From: Planoprotostelium fungivorum
Lineage: Eukaryota > Evosea > Variosea > Cavosteliida > Cavosteliaceae
Direction of reading: 5' to 3'
Assembly (NCBI GenBank): GCA_003024175.1
Contig: MDYQ01000009.1
Span: forward strand, 62,001 to 126,000
Length of the DNA: 64,000 bases
Numbering within the stretch: the first letter of the stretch is position 1; every line of letters starts with the position of its first letter. Below, one piece after another: positions 25,916 to 39,022 of this stretch. The notes below the pieces were generated by a model, which worked only from the letters and a program-made list of their open reading frames with translations, searched no databases and was not told where the DNA came from. The position numbers were made by a program, and so were the translations under genes.

Positions 25916-26932
<1,017 letters not shown>

Positions 26933-27031
26933 TCATTAGAAAGCACAATACACGAGTAGAATTGAATAGGTCTGTCTTATAGAACGGAGGTGAGACGTCA
27001 TTCGTTGAATATATGGAGATGTTGGAGTGAT

Positions 27032-30000
27032 ATGGAAACAGACATGTTCACTACTCCAATTACTGCTCGTGGAGTCAAGCGAACACAAGGTTCAATGACT
27101 CCAAGTGCCATTACACGTTCTTCTATACAATCCACACCTGTATTGGTAAGATCACCTTCATCAGAAATAATCCTTCTCTTATTTATCCAATGATGCATCC
27201 TTTCGTGCAAGAAAGCACTTTTCTTCTCGATTCTTCATGCAACAAGCTGTGAGAGACACGAATCCCATGTTCATATCGCACAGTCACCCCTTAATACCAG
27301 TCTACCTCTTCCGTCTTCTCCCGTTTCCAAGGCTCCAAAGCCCAACCATTTCTTATCCATTGAGCCCTACATCACTCTCCCACCCACCATCTCCAAATAC
27401 ATCTCCGAACAGAACATCGGTGAGAAGACCTCACCTCTCATCTCACAAGATCTCATTCCTCTCACGACGTGTCTTTGTTGACTCATTCTTCAGATGCCTC
27501 CCGTATCACCATCCATTGTGATGAACTCGGCTACTGCTTCACCGTCATCGACAAGAGAACCATTCTCCTCTGGAAAATCTCCACCTCCGATGTGACTCAT
27601 CTTCATCTCACATCATCATCATTTCCATTCATCTCCATTCAGGAAGACAAGAGTTTCCTCTTGCAGCTCCAATCCGAGTACAACATCCGAGCTCAATTAT
27701 GTACGACGCTCAGAGGAGAAGACGGAAACGTCACTGGCGTATTGACCGTTACCGAAGAGGGTCACGTCCAGCGATTCATCAATGGAACCGCCGACCGAGC
27801 CGACAGCATCCTGGGTGCAAACGTCAGGATCCAATGCATGGAGAGGCTCGACGTGGGTGGAGACATTTGAAATTCAAATTGAAACTCGCAGAATCATCGA
27901 TTTCTCTTGGGAGGAAACGGTGGCAGCCTGTACAACTTGAAGTTCGACGCCAACAAGGTGGAAGTCTTACCGGTACAAGAGGCACAGGCTGGGATCTTTG
28001 CCTTCCGTCTATTCTCTTCGACTCAAAAGTTCAACTTGTCGAGCATGAATATCACGGGCATGAAGGTCACCCAGACCGATGCGAACCAATGGTGAGCGTT
28101 GTAGATGGACGACAGCTCAACGATGCAGGGACGTCATTCTGAAGGGTGAAGAAGGTCTGAGGAAGTTGGCCCTATCGTCACTCAACGTGAGTCGCAAATA
28201 CTTGTGCCCTAAGTCATTTTGCATAGTACACGAACAAGTGGGAGTACCTGGTGAAGAACGTCATGAGAGACAGAAAAGGCGGGAATTCGGAAGATTACCG
28301 CGTCGTCGATTTCACGTGTTCTGAGTGAGTTTACGTACGTACTGTACGTCGGGGTGATACCATTTCAGGAACGGAAGGGACGTCTCGGTCTTGGTGGAAA
28401 ATTCGGACAACGATTCGATGGATCCCAAGCTCATCGGTTTCACCGTCTTACAAGTACGTACGATTACGTCTATCTACAACGCTCAATTTCTCAGGTCAAG
28501 GCGGAGGACCAGGCTCAACCGACCACGATCGGGTCACGTGACATCAATAGTTCTTCCGTGGTTGCGCCCATCAAGTATGACGCATCCATCCGTGGCAGAC
28601 TCTTCTCTTCGAAAGAGATTTCGACTCGTTTCTTCGCCGTGTGGAACAACCTCCTCTTCACCGCGGACATGCGTGACACGTCGTACGTACCGAGACGTAA
28701 TCGAACGGAAAACTGATCGAAATTTCGCAGACTCACCGAAGTCGTTCGGGATCAGTACTGGGGGGCGTTCGAGATGAACGAGACGATCTACGTCGTGACG
28801 AATTCTGGCGTATTTACGTTACGTCCCACTACAACGAGCCACGTCCGTCCCACACCGCAGTCGAGACAGGCTAAACCTGACGTTGACTTGGACTCCCTCT
28901 CCAGCGTCTTCCGCTCTTACCTCCACGACAAGGTGACGAAATCTCCGCGAGTTTTCCACTGAATTCTGCAGAACAATTTCCCACAACCTTCCCGCGCGGC
29001 GAAAACGGAAGAGAATGTTCTGAGCCTGGCCAACGAGTTGGTCAACTACACGAAGACCAGGAACATCCACTGGGCAGAGAGCAACCAAGATCACGCTGCT
29101 TCTGCTCTCTTAGATGGACACCTCCAAGACAAACAGAGGACCTTCTCCTCTCTATTCGATTTCCTCGACACCATCGGTGCATCGGTGTGTGATTCGTACG
29201 ATGTCATACGTGTGATATCATATGCGTGACGTCATATGAGATGTCATATGAGATATCGTACTGAACGGTACACTCAGGTTTCGAATGACATGCAGAATCA
29301 GCTTCACATCTTACAAGACAAGCTGCAGGCTGCCCTCAGGCTCAGAACACAGTCCAACGGTCCAGAAGCCTCGGCCGCCCTTCAAGACATCTTGAAGTCT
29401 TCCTTCTCTCAATTGTACGATTCCCGCCATCACAGAGACATCGAACCCGGACGTACGATACAAGACTACTACTACTGGGAGGTGGGAGTGCCTCGTTGTA
29501 GATGGAGCTGACCCTTCAGGTCTCCAGGATGGAGGGTCTGTTGCCCTGCGTCGTAGAGATCATCGAGGAGAGAGAAGAAGCCGATTTCGATCAATTGATA
29601 GAATATCTATTGGCCGCGAACGAGGTGAAATCTCGGCGAAATTTGGATGAAATTTCGAATCTGACGTGGGGAGGTGTTCCTGTGCTTCTGCCACACGTTC
29701 AGCAGTGTCACGATGAATTCGCAGATTTCAGAGACGGACCAGCGATTGGGCAGACCCGAATTAGTCCGCGAGCTCCTCAAGAGATATTTCAAGATGGTAG
29801 AGTGTGAGTCTACAACGAGCCAGATTATCGTCCCACTGAATGTCACAGCCATCTCGAGTAAGACGGATCAATTCCACGCCGCGGGTGAAAGCAAGTCGAG
29901 TAAAATCTACCAGCAGATGTCTGTCATAGCCAACACCATATTGACAGCCTGTGATGATTCCCAGGGGTGACCATTTATTCTATTTTATTCTGTGTATAAT

Positions 30001-31525
30001 CATTGTAATTTATTCTATTTTATTCTTCTCTGGAGGACAACTGAAGAGAGAGCAGGAGCACCAGGGATGATTTAGAATCGAACAAGTGCGAGTTGATCGA
30101 TTTCTTCTTCCGTGAGGCAGACAATCCAACAGCCAGGTGCGTTGTAGACGACCGTCACCTCTTTACACCGTTGTAGAGACGCAGCTTTCCGCCTGGCCGA
30201 AAAATGGTCGAATTTCGACATTTTAATCGGACTCTGTGTCGGTGATGACGAGAGGATGAGACACTACCTCTTCTCCTTTAGACATCAAGGCTTCCACCAG
30301 AAGCTGTTCACCTTCTACGTCCAAAACAGTGAGTCTCATTCGATTGAGACGCACGGCGTGTGACGAATATTCACGGAGATTTCAGACATGACGGACCGGT
30401 TATTATCCGTTCCCAGGGAATTTTCCGGGGAATTGGACCGATATCTGGAAGATCGCCCGGATCTATCTTGGATCCATGACTTTTCCATGAAAGAGTACAG
30501 AAAGGCTGCGTACACTACGCTCCAAGAGGCCCAATCAGAGACCGGCAGCGTCGAGAGAAAGAAGGTGAGACATCTCGTGTCATCATGATGTCGCCGCGAT
30601 CGCTCGCATCGTGATGACGATGACTTGTCCTCATCTCTTCATGAGCTGACGGAATTAGATCTTACTTCACATCTCTCGTCTGGCAGCACTCGCCACAGGT
30701 ACCGGTGCTGACCAGAAGCTCATCCCCGAGGCAGAGGGTGAGTGTCACGTGACCTCCATCCCGTCTCGTTGTAGATCAACCCTCCTCCTCCATTTTATTC
30801 ATTCACATCATTTGTCCAACGTACGTATCTCACGTTCGCAGAATTGAGATATCGCGCGCAGAACCAACTCGACATGCTGGAGATTCAGCGAGTAAAATTC
30901 GCGGAAATTTCACGACCCCTGTCGCCCCACGACCTCATCAGCCAGCTGATGACAGGTCACGTGACCTCATCCAACGTCATCGATTCACTGAACGTGTGGA
31001 GTGATCTTCCCAGGGAAGCCGGAAGGGATGTCACTCTGACATCTATCTGGCAGGCCGCCCTTGCGGCCGACGAGTGAGTGGCGGGTTGTAGATGGAACTG
31101 AGGGGGTAACAGTTGGGAGAGTGTGGTGGAAATCGATAGTGATGACAAGTTGAAGGAACGTTTCAGAGAATCTGTGTTTTATCAGAGTGCTAGTGCTATC
31201 AAGGCGAATCAAAAGGGTGAGTTTTTCTTTTCTTCTCTCTTTTCTTCTTTCTTTTTTTCTTCGACATTTTTCTTTCTACTTTAATTTTTCGAAATAAAAG
31301 AATAAAAATTGAATTTATTCTCAGTGTACGAGCAAGACCCTCTGGCCCCACTGGTCATTGGAAATGTGAGAGAACATTCCATGAGATATCTTGGAAATTT
31401 TGAGGAACATTCTGACATATACACAGGCACTGAGTGGTTATCTACAATCGTTGGGAGGCAAGAAGCAAGCCTCTGTGGACCGTATCATCCGCACGTGCTA
31501 CGAGATGATCAACAGTGAACCATAA
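27032..31525 (+). CDS. NUP133: nucleoporin NUP133
   Basis: A scaffold subunit of the Y-complex (NUP107-160) of the nuclear pore. The N-terminus is Ser/Thr/Pro-rich (FTTPITARGVKRTQGSMTP), as in other NUP133s. A beta-propeller follows with the ALPS-adjacent strand FTVIDKRTILLWKISTSDV. The helical C-terminal half has DRYLEDRPDLSWIHDFSMKE and YRKAAYTTLQEAQSETGS, equivalent to the human HLSWLHEINSQEL region, and ends in VYEQDPLAPLVIGN and SGYLQSLGGKKQAS. More than 20 small introns are needed. Many hold TCTACAAC/GTTGTAGA half sites. One (about 29970-30060) holds a duplicated AT-rich motif. TAA is at 31523-31525. Confidence 0.85.
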
Positions 31526-32155
31526 AGACTCTCTTCAGCTCTCATCTTCTCATCGTCTATCTTCCCCACCTTCCAGTTCTTCTTTGTATCGTCTTCTTAT
31601 GGTCTCATCATCTCCTTCTCGTCTGTTCTCACATGTCCAATTGTCGTCCTGATCATCTTGTCTATTCGTGTCGTCCATTCTTCTGCACTCCCTCGATCAT
31701 CTCCATCCACACCTCATTCACTCCTGTCGGTCGTCCTTCCATCTGTCCTCCATCGTCCTCAACACCTCCTTCATCATCATCTCCTCCTCCTCCACCTCGC
31801 GTGGTGTTGCCCGGCTACCCTCTCCATGGTACGAGACTAGGAACAGACGCTACCACTCTGTGCCCCAATTTAGAGGATATTTAGTCCCTGTCCCAATGGA
31901 GATCTAGCCCCTATGCTTGACGTTTCGGCGTTTTTTATTCCATTTTTTTTTCGTTTTGGGACGGTTTGTTTTCGAGATATCTCGCAAAGGGATTGTACTT
32001 TCAATGAAAGGTTGTCAAAATGCTCGGATATATATATGCGTGTGTCGTTTACTACCGCAATAACACCGCAAGCTAAACGCATTCAGCGAGGAGAGACGTT
32101 GAGACACTCGGGTCCCTCATTTTCTAATCGAACCCGGAGAGACAGATACATAGAC
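31526..32155. promoter_or_regulatory. pyrimidine-rich intergenic region with TATA-like element
   Basis: The first 300 bp are a TC-rich tract with no gene-like frame. TATATATATG lies at about 32028, some 130 bp upstream of the secreted Cys-rich gene start, and is a plausible TATA box for it. Confidence 0.4.
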
Positions 32156-32535
32156 ATGAAGTACTACATCGCCCTCTTTGTCGTCGCCTGCATCGTTGCC
32201 GCGCACGCTTCCAACCTGTCCGATGACTTCCCATCTCCTCCATACAACTTCATCAGCGCGACCACACACAACCTGACCGCCACTCTGAAGTGCCCTGACA
32301 ACTGTGGCAACCCCAACAATGCCTACTGCCTGTGGAATGCTGAGATCCAGGACACCTGCTCTGCCACATACGCCAAGAGAGCCAACCTTGCCAAGAGAGC
32401 CTGCACCGGAGGAGCTCAGGGATGTGGACCCGTCTGCTACTCTGACGGACAAGGTGTGATTCGAAAATGGTGATGACATTTTGTTGATATCATACAGGAG
32501 GATACGCTTGCGGATGTGTCAGCTGTGGAAAGTAA
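32156..32535 (+). CDS. small secreted cysteine-rich protein
   Basis: Two exons give 111 residues. MKYYIALFVVACIVAAHA is a signal peptide. The mature part has ten cysteines, in CPDNC, YC, DTC, ACTGGAQGCGPVC and ACGCVSC, a spacing that suggests several disulfides. One NLT and one NLS sequon suit secretion. The intron of about 45 nt falls at a Gly codon. Codons are C-ending as in the other secreted genes of the window. It resembles no family I can name. An extracellular or antimicrobial-like role is only a guess. Confidence 0.75.
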
Positions 32536-32624
32536 AGCACATAATACAATAGATATATACAATGCTAAGCCTTTAATCCTCAACAACGATCTCTACATGT
32601 TCATATCGCGCAAAACTGACCACA

Positions 32625-34731
32625 TTAACCCCGCATTTCTACTTGTTTCGTTCCATCTCTCCTATAGATGATAGACATTCCGTCTCTGGTCTCAACGTGG
32701 CTAATCGGACCACCATTGCCGTAGTGATATACGGTACTACCATCGGAGAATGTCTGAAGAGATGATTCAGTTCAGATGCGGGAGAGTCAAAGCTGCACGC
32801 TTGCGGACCTGCTTCGAGTCACCATTCGGAAATTGCACCATCATGCTTCCGTCAGAGATGGTGTCTTTGATGGTTCCATCTCGGTACGTCACACGCTTCA
32901 CCGTGGTAGCGCTGGACTCGTAGTCTGATTCCTGTACAGGAACTCAGACGAGAAACACCATACATATTTCTCTTCATTTGATGATGAACTCACTCGTGAT
33001 GGTTGTGGCCGACGTTGACTCTGCGAGAGATCTGAATTGATCAGACTTTTGGAAGTCTTCTGAGATGTTGCTGTCGGTCGCGTTGTCTCCTTCCTCGGTG
33101 ACGTCTTTGAGGTCACTCCGTAAGCCTTCTGAGCTAAATTGATGCTCTTTGGCGTTCTGACCTGCAGCAGATCAGATGAAGGGTAAAACATCAGTGGTGC
33201 GTGCATGAGATCACAGAATACAAAACGATGATGCATCACCGGCACGTATTCCTCTTCGAGAGGTGGAGGAGTCTTCCAATCCATCTCATCTTCCGCTGTA
33301 AAACTCTCATCACCACGTTTCATCTCCAGACTTACCCTTCAATTTAGGATAGAATCCATCATCTTCTTCTGTGTATCTGAAAGTGTCCTCCTCTGCTTCT
33401 CTCGCCGCCTCTTCGTGGTCAGATACCGTCCGCTCGACCTCCCACGGTGGCGGTATGACATCTTCGTCTGATTCTGGTTCTTCATTTCCGATGGTCTGAG
33501 TGGTTGGCATGTACAAATGAACTCTTGGTTCTTCTCTGTCTTCGTCATCAGATACCCGGGCAGGACTGATTGTGTCCCTCGTCGCTGATGAAACTCGTGA
33601 TGATGACGATGTCTTCTCTCTGCTGGAGCCACTTCTGGATGTCTTCGATTTAGTGTCTTTTGCATTCCAATATTCATCGGCTAGCTGTTTGTCCAAGGTC
33701 TTCAGGATCTTGTCAGCTGATGGAGCTCGAACGTCTCGCACCTTCACTTGTTCTTCGAGGGACACATTCTGCTTCGTGAGAGCATCGACACGAGCTTTCA
33801 ATCGCTCTGTGTCCGATTGGCTTGACGTTCAAGTCGCGATGCCGATGGAAGATACGAGACTCACCGGTCGCCGTCTTGTATTTGGCCCTCTCTGATTTCA
33901 GCTCATTTTGAAGGGACTCGATCTGCTGTCTGGCTGCTTCTCCTTCTGTCCGATTGGTTCTATTTGGTTCAGCGATAGATCACCATCGCCTCACAACTCA
34001 CTTTCTCTGATTTGCACCCTCTTTCGTGCGCTCGCTGAGCATCTTCTTCTCCTTGTTGACCTTCTTCCACTCTTCTTCCAAAAGAGACATCGCTGTCTGA
34101 TGTTTCTGATTCAATTCGTTCTTTTCAGATCAGTGATCAGGAGTGGAAGATGCGTTTCACTTTATGGTGGGTCAATTCGTTCTCTGCGTCTGTTTTGGCA
34201 TCTTTTAAAGATGAATTTGCCTTTTGAAAAGCTGCAATTTCGCCGTCTAACACCTGCATACGTGTTCATCTCAAATTCTTCAAGACAATCTACCTTCATC
34301 CTCTCTTTCACCATTTTGACCAATTGTTGATGTTCTACGTCGTTCTGTTCCTGCTTTCGAGTCAGACAATAATCACCACACCGAATCACCTTGTTCTGAT
34401 ACGTGATCGAGGGCGATGTTTGTGTCTCCACGACACTCTTCGCCTCTGTTTTCGGTAAAGCTTCTTTCTTTTCCATCACATTCTTCTGTGGAGGTGGCGC
34501 CTTCACGACCGATCGTGTCGCAGGGTTGACTGTGGGTGCAGACAGAACCGATTTACCAGCTCATAGAGTTCAGTTTCGTCCTGTATTCAACGTCACACCT
34601 GCTGCATAATGGCGCTTGCCAGTCTTCAACACTGGAGCCGCAGGGGGTGGAACTATCTTTTTTCCTCGGTTGTGAAAGAGGTCCACCACAAACTGTGAAG
34701 TTGGAGGCTCATCGCCTGCATTTCTCAGCAT
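32625..34731 (-). CDS. CENPJ: CENPJ/SAS-4-like centriole protein (TCP10 C-terminal domain)
   Basis: A long central coiled coil and charged low-complexity region (SLEEQVKVRDVRAPSADKIL and acidic ESDEDVIPPPWEVE) leads to a C-terminal ladder of short beta-strands: RVTYRDGTIKDTISDGSMM, then VQFPNGDSKQTFSDGSTVYH, YGNGGPISHVETRDG and IYRRDGTKQ. Repeated xxxDGS/xxPNG strands are the hallmark of the TCP10/G-box domain that binds STIL/Ana2. The family controls centriole length and PCM assembly, so this organism probably makes centrioles. The N-terminal PN2-3 tubulin-binding part is not obvious. Start chosen at 34729-34731 because exon 1 then splices in phase. TAA is at 32625-32627. Only 107 bp separate it from the divergent NCS gene. 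Confidence 0.65.
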
Positions 34732-34838
34732 CACATCAAGTGTCCGTTGGGTGTCACGTCAATGATAACTACAACGTGGAAACCAAATTTAGACTTTCCG
34801 TAAGCTACTGGGGGATCATACTAGGCAAATTTGAAGAG
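34732..34838. promoter_or_regulatory. 107-bp bidirectional promoter (CENPJ-like / NCS sensor)
   Basis: Start codons of two divergent genes are 107 bp apart, the tightest pair in the window. The interval contains ACTACAACGTGG, a partial match to the intronic motif, and TGACGTGACA. Confidence 0.45.
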
Positions 34839-35505
34839 ATGGGGTGCACCAATGAGAAGGTATCGAGAGAGGAAGTGGATTCAATTCAACAGAAAGCGGG
34901 AAGAGCCATTCCAGAGAAGGACATTCAGCACTGGTGAGAGAGATGATGTGGTCAACGATTCACGTCTTCAGGAAGAACGTGTGGCTGAAGATCACGCCTT
35001 CGGGTCAGATGAGGGAGGAGCATTTTGTTCGATTCATCGTGGAGAACAAGATCGGGACGGGTAAAGAATCCGACGCACGAAACATGTTTACCATGATGGA
35101 CAAAGACAAGAATGGTGTGATGGAATTCGAAGAGTTCGTCCTCATTTTGGTACTCCCGCAGACAACAGAAGAAGTACCACCAGAACAATTTGCTGCTCGT
35201 GAGTGTTGGAGCAGTTGTTAGAGTGATCGTAACGGTAGGCAGTGTGCATTACCATCTACGATGAAGATGGAGATGGTGTCATTACGAGGGAAGAGCTTCT
35301 CAAATTTGCTCTGGCGAAAGCTAAGGCGGAGGGGAGAACCTCAGATGAGCAGAAGGAACAGATCACACAGGTGGTGAAGCAGTTGGTTGCTTACATCGAC
35401 ACGAACGCCGACGGACAACTCACCAAAGAGGAGATCATCAGTGCCATTTACAAAGACCCTTACCTGAAGAAAGTGAGCCGTGAAGAGTTGATCGATGGAT
35501 ATTGA
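34839..35505 (+). CDS. N-myristoylated EF-hand calcium sensor (NCS/frequenin-like)
   Basis: About 190 residues in three exons. MGCTNEK gives the N-terminal Gly and Thr at position 4 expected for N-myristoylation. HWKNVWLKITPSGQM corresponds to the degenerate first EF hand of NCS proteins. Three canonical hands follow: MMDKDKNGVMEFEEF, IYDEDGDGVITREEL and YIDTNADGQLTKEEI. It ends with a short helix (SREELIDGY). It probably acts at membranes in calcium signalling. A calcineurin-B-like assignment is the alternative. TGA 35503-35505 is followed by AATAAA at 35615. Confidence 0.78.
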
Positions 35506-35614
35506 TCGCACAACAGGTGCTGTGATCGAGTTGGACGGGGGATTTATTTTTCAAAGAGAGAGACAATCGATCGTCGAGACTTCATCGTGCCACACGGCAC
35601 ACTATCGTACAGTC

Positions 35615-35620
35615 AATAAA
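35615..35620 (+). terminator. AATAAA poly(A) signal of the NCS gene
   Basis: A canonical hexamer 110 bp after the stop codon and 77 bp before the next gene start. Confidence 0.5.
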
Positions 35621-35696
35621 AATTATATGTCTCATTGTAAATTGGCGTAATCGTGATCTCCCATCGCTGATCACATCCATCCATCGCATCATCGAT

Positions 35697-36622
35697 ATGA
35701 ACAGAAGACTTTTAGGCTCGGTTAGTATCGTAACGGGAGGATCCAGAGGTATAGGAAGAGGTATCGCTCAACGTCTAGCATCTGAGGGCTCCAGCGTTGC
35801 AGGTGTGAACTACTTGCTCTCTCTGATCTCTTCATTCATCTCAAGTTCTAGTTCTGTCGAGGAACAAGTTGGCTTGTCAGTCCGTGATTTCATCTCTCCC
35901 CGTTCAAGATCACACACAGAAACACATGGCAGTCGAATGTGATGTGTCAGTGTCTTCACAGACGGTAGATGCCGTCAAATCCATCACTCAGGCCATGGGA
36001 CCCATTTCCATCTTGATAAATGCTGCAGGTGATCGATTTGACACCAATCTCGATGTTTAACGCATCGCGTGCAGGTGTATCGAAAGACGGATTACTATCA
36101 CGCTATTCAGATGCGGACATCGAGAGCACTCTCCGTACAAATCTTTTCGGCAGCATCTACATGTGCAAGAGCGTCACACGCCACATGCTATCTGGAGGTG
36201 GATCCATCGTCAACATCGGATCAGTCGTGGGGAGACACGGTAACCCCGGACAGACAGTCTACGCCGCATCGAAATCGGGTCTGGTGGGTGAGTCTGCATT
36301 CGATGATCTTTTTTGATCGTGTGGCAGGTCTGACAAAGTCACTGGCCAAAGAGGTAGCCAGTCGTAATATTCGAGTTAACATGATATCACCTGGTTTCAT
36401 ACAGACAGACATGACGCAAGGTGGTTGATTGATCCATCACATGATGGATGTCTCACGATCACATCAGAAATGGATGACAAACAGAGGGAGAGAGTGAAGA
36501 GGGACATATTGCTTGGAAGATTTGGGGACAAAGAGGACGTGGAAGAAGCAGTGATGTTCCTGTTGACTTGTAAGTATGTCACAGGTCAAGATATTGCTGT
36601 GGATGGAGGATTGTACATATAA
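35697..36622 (+). CDS. CBR4: short-chain dehydrogenase, FabG/CBR4-type 3-oxoacyl-ACP reductase
   Basis: NADPH-dependent reduction of 3-oxoacyl-ACP (or a quinone or carbonyl), probably in mitochondrial fatty-acid synthesis. The Rossmann nucleotide motif TGGSRGIGRGIA lies near residue 15. ILINAAG carries the structural NAG element. SIVNIGSVVGRHGNPGQTVY supplies the catalytic Ser and, with YAASKSG, the Tyr-Lys pair. IRVNMISPGFIQTDM and the C-terminal VTGQDIAVDGG are typical. Five or six exons, stop 36620-36622. No presequence is seen, so location is inferred. It is followed 138 bp downstream by the GGT gene on the same strand. Confidence 0.83.
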
Positions 36623-36760
36623 AGACAACACGACTTTAGAGAAGAAGGATCAAATGTCGATCTAGTTATTGTGAGTGAGAAATGATGAATAATAATGAAA
36701 ATGGGACTGTTGTAAATTCCGCTTGCGTCACGTGATGCAGCCAACGATTACGACAGCACG

Positions 36761-38978
36761 ATGAGCTCAGACGGACCAAAGTTCAATTCAAGACGATCTC
36801 CTATCTATGGAGTTCACGGAGCAGTAGCTACCAGCCAGGTGGGATCATCCATATGACCAAACCCTAATCAGTACTCCACAGCCGTTAGCCACACAAATCG
36901 GCCTCGATATCCTCAAGAGTGGTAAGGACTTCATGTCCATCATTTTCTCTTCGTCTCATTTCATCCAGGTGGAAATGCAGCTGATGCCGCAGTTGCCATC
37001 GCGGCCGCTCTGAATGTGACAGAACCTACCATGACTGGCATTGGTGGTGATTGCTTCTGTCTCTTTTACAGCGCGAAAGACAAGAGCGTCTCTGCTCTCA
37101 ACGGTTCAGGCCGCTCTCCTCAATCTCTAACTTACGAAAAGTGATTCCACTCCATGTTCTCTTCTGATGCAACATCAGATTAGAAGGTCTCGGTTTCTCC
37201 GAAGGCCACCCTCCTCCATTTCTATCCGTCTACAACGTAACCGTTCCAGGTGCTGCCGCCGGCTGGTGTGATACCATCGAGGTAATCGTGATCGTAATTT
37301 TCCATCGTTGACGTCTCATCAGAAATTCGGCAGTCTGCCTCTCTCTCAGATATTGTCCCCCGCCATCGGATTAGCCGAGAGAGGTTATCCAGTCTCTACC
37401 GTGACAGCCCATCAGTGGAATGACAACCTGCATCAGCTGATGACTGGACCTCATCCGGAGCAGTTTCTCACCGAGGGAAGAGCACCGAAAGCAGGAGAGA
37501 TCTTTAAGATGCCCGAATTAGCTCAAACATTCAGGTGAGTGTTTGTTTGCTGTAGAGAGATCGAATATCGCAGGACTCTGGTGGCAGAAGGAAAAGAGGG
37601 ATTTTATCGAGGGCGGATCGCCCAAGCCATCGTCGAGGTGACGTTCTTCTTCCCATCTACAACGTTGTAGATCAGTCCGTGCTCATCGGTGTCAGGTGGT
37701 GCAAGGCTTGGGAGGACTGATCACTCTCGATGATCTCGCACATCATCACTCCACCTTTGAGAAACCGATCACAATGAACTACCGCGGCTACGACGTGAGT
37801 CACGTGACGTCACCCGCCTTAAACCTTAAATCCAACATTTTAACTTGTACAGATCTGGGAGACACCTCCGAACGGTCAGGGTATCACCGCTCTCATGGCC
37901 TTGGAAATTCTCAGCGAGTTCGATCTCAAAAATGCGACGTACGGTTCTGCGGAACACCTACACTTGATCATAGAGAGCTTGAGGTTGGCATTCGCAGATA
38001 CACGAGAGCACGTGACGGACACGGAGCATTACAAGTGAGTAATTCGATGCATCTACAACGTTGTAGAGTGACGTAAGCCAGTGTTCCCGTGGAGAAATTT
38101 CTCTCGAAGGAATATGCTGAGGAGCGGAGAAAACTCATCGACATTTCGAAGGCTCAGGTAGGCCATCTACAACGTTGTAGATCTTCGTTTTTATTCTTAT
38201 TTTCCAGGCCGACGTCAAGACGGGACACCCTTTCACTTCTTCAGATACCGTCTATTTTTGCGTTGTAGATGCACAGGGTAACGCGTGCAGTTTCATCAAT
38301 TCAAACTACCACCGATTCGGCTCCGGCATCGCTCCCCGAGGTGATGACGTCATTTGTTATCTACTCCGGACACTTCCCAGGCTGCGGCTTCACCCTGCAG
38401 AATCGCGGCGGAAACTTCTTCATGAAGAAAGGCCACCCCAATTGCTACGGCCCTCGCAAGAGGAGTTACCACACGATTATTCCAGGAATGATCACGAAGG
38501 GCGGAGAATTGTACGGGCCGTTCGGAGTAATGGGTGGTTTCATGCAGCCGCAGGGTCACGTGAGCGCCAAATTAAGACGATGATGATGATGATGATGATA
38601 GGTCCAAGTCATCGTGAACATGTTGGATTTCGGCATGGACCCACAGGTGAAGGAGTGGATTACGTACGTACTCAAACGTACAGGCCGCACTGGATGCCCC
38701 CAGGCTGTGCATCATGGACGGTATCTCAGAGGTGAATTTGAAATTTGAATCGGGCGGGAAGATGACATCGTCAGATCTACTTTGAGGAGGGGATCACGCA
38801 GGAAGTCATCGATCGGTTGAAAGACATGGGTCATCGCGTTCGATCAGATGCGTTAAGAGGATGGGAAAGGACCCTCTATATCTTTGGACGAGGTCAGATC
38901 ATCACGAGATCGCATGCAGGTGTTCTCTGTGCTGGCTCTGACGGTAGAGGCGACGGCTGTGCGCTGGGCTGGGTGTGA
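36761..38978 (+). CDS. gamma-glutamyltranspeptidase-family protein
   Basis: Cleaves or transfers the gamma-glutamyl group of glutathione. It is made as a proenzyme that cuts itself before a catalytic threonine. The N-terminal domain has [34 protein letters not shown] and [11 protein letters not shown]. The cleavage-site Thr is in [19 protein letters not shown], followed by [11 protein letters not shown]. The small subunit shows [20 protein letters not shown] and [13 protein letters not shown]. No signal peptide or anchor is visible, like bacterial YwrD-type and cytosolic homologues rather than the human surface enzyme. More than ten introns. Three contain complete ATCTACAACGTTGTAGA(T/G) palindromes (37655, 38051, 38165). 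Confidence 0.88.
37655..37672. repeat. intronic 18-bp palindrome ATCTACAACGTTGTAGAT
   Basis: A perfect copy within a GGT intron. It is identical to those at 5789 and 38165. Confidence 0.9.
38051..38068. repeat. intronic palindrome copy (last base changed)
   Basis: ATCTACAACGTTGTAGAG, 17 of 18 positions identical to the consensus, in a GGT intron. Confidence 0.85.
38165..38182. repeat. intronic 18-bp palindrome ATCTACAACGTTGTAGAT
   Basis: The third copy in the GGT gene, again within a short intron, next to a T-rich TTTTTATTCTTATTTT tract. Confidence 0.9.
38579..38600. repeat. GAT trinucleotide run in a GGT intron
   Basis: A short perfect (GAT)n/(ATG)n run inside an intron. It is probably a simple microsatellite. 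Confidence 0.6.
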
Positions 38979-39022
38979 CGAGGAGAATAAAAGAATATGT
39001 ACACATTTTATTCTTTGGACGA

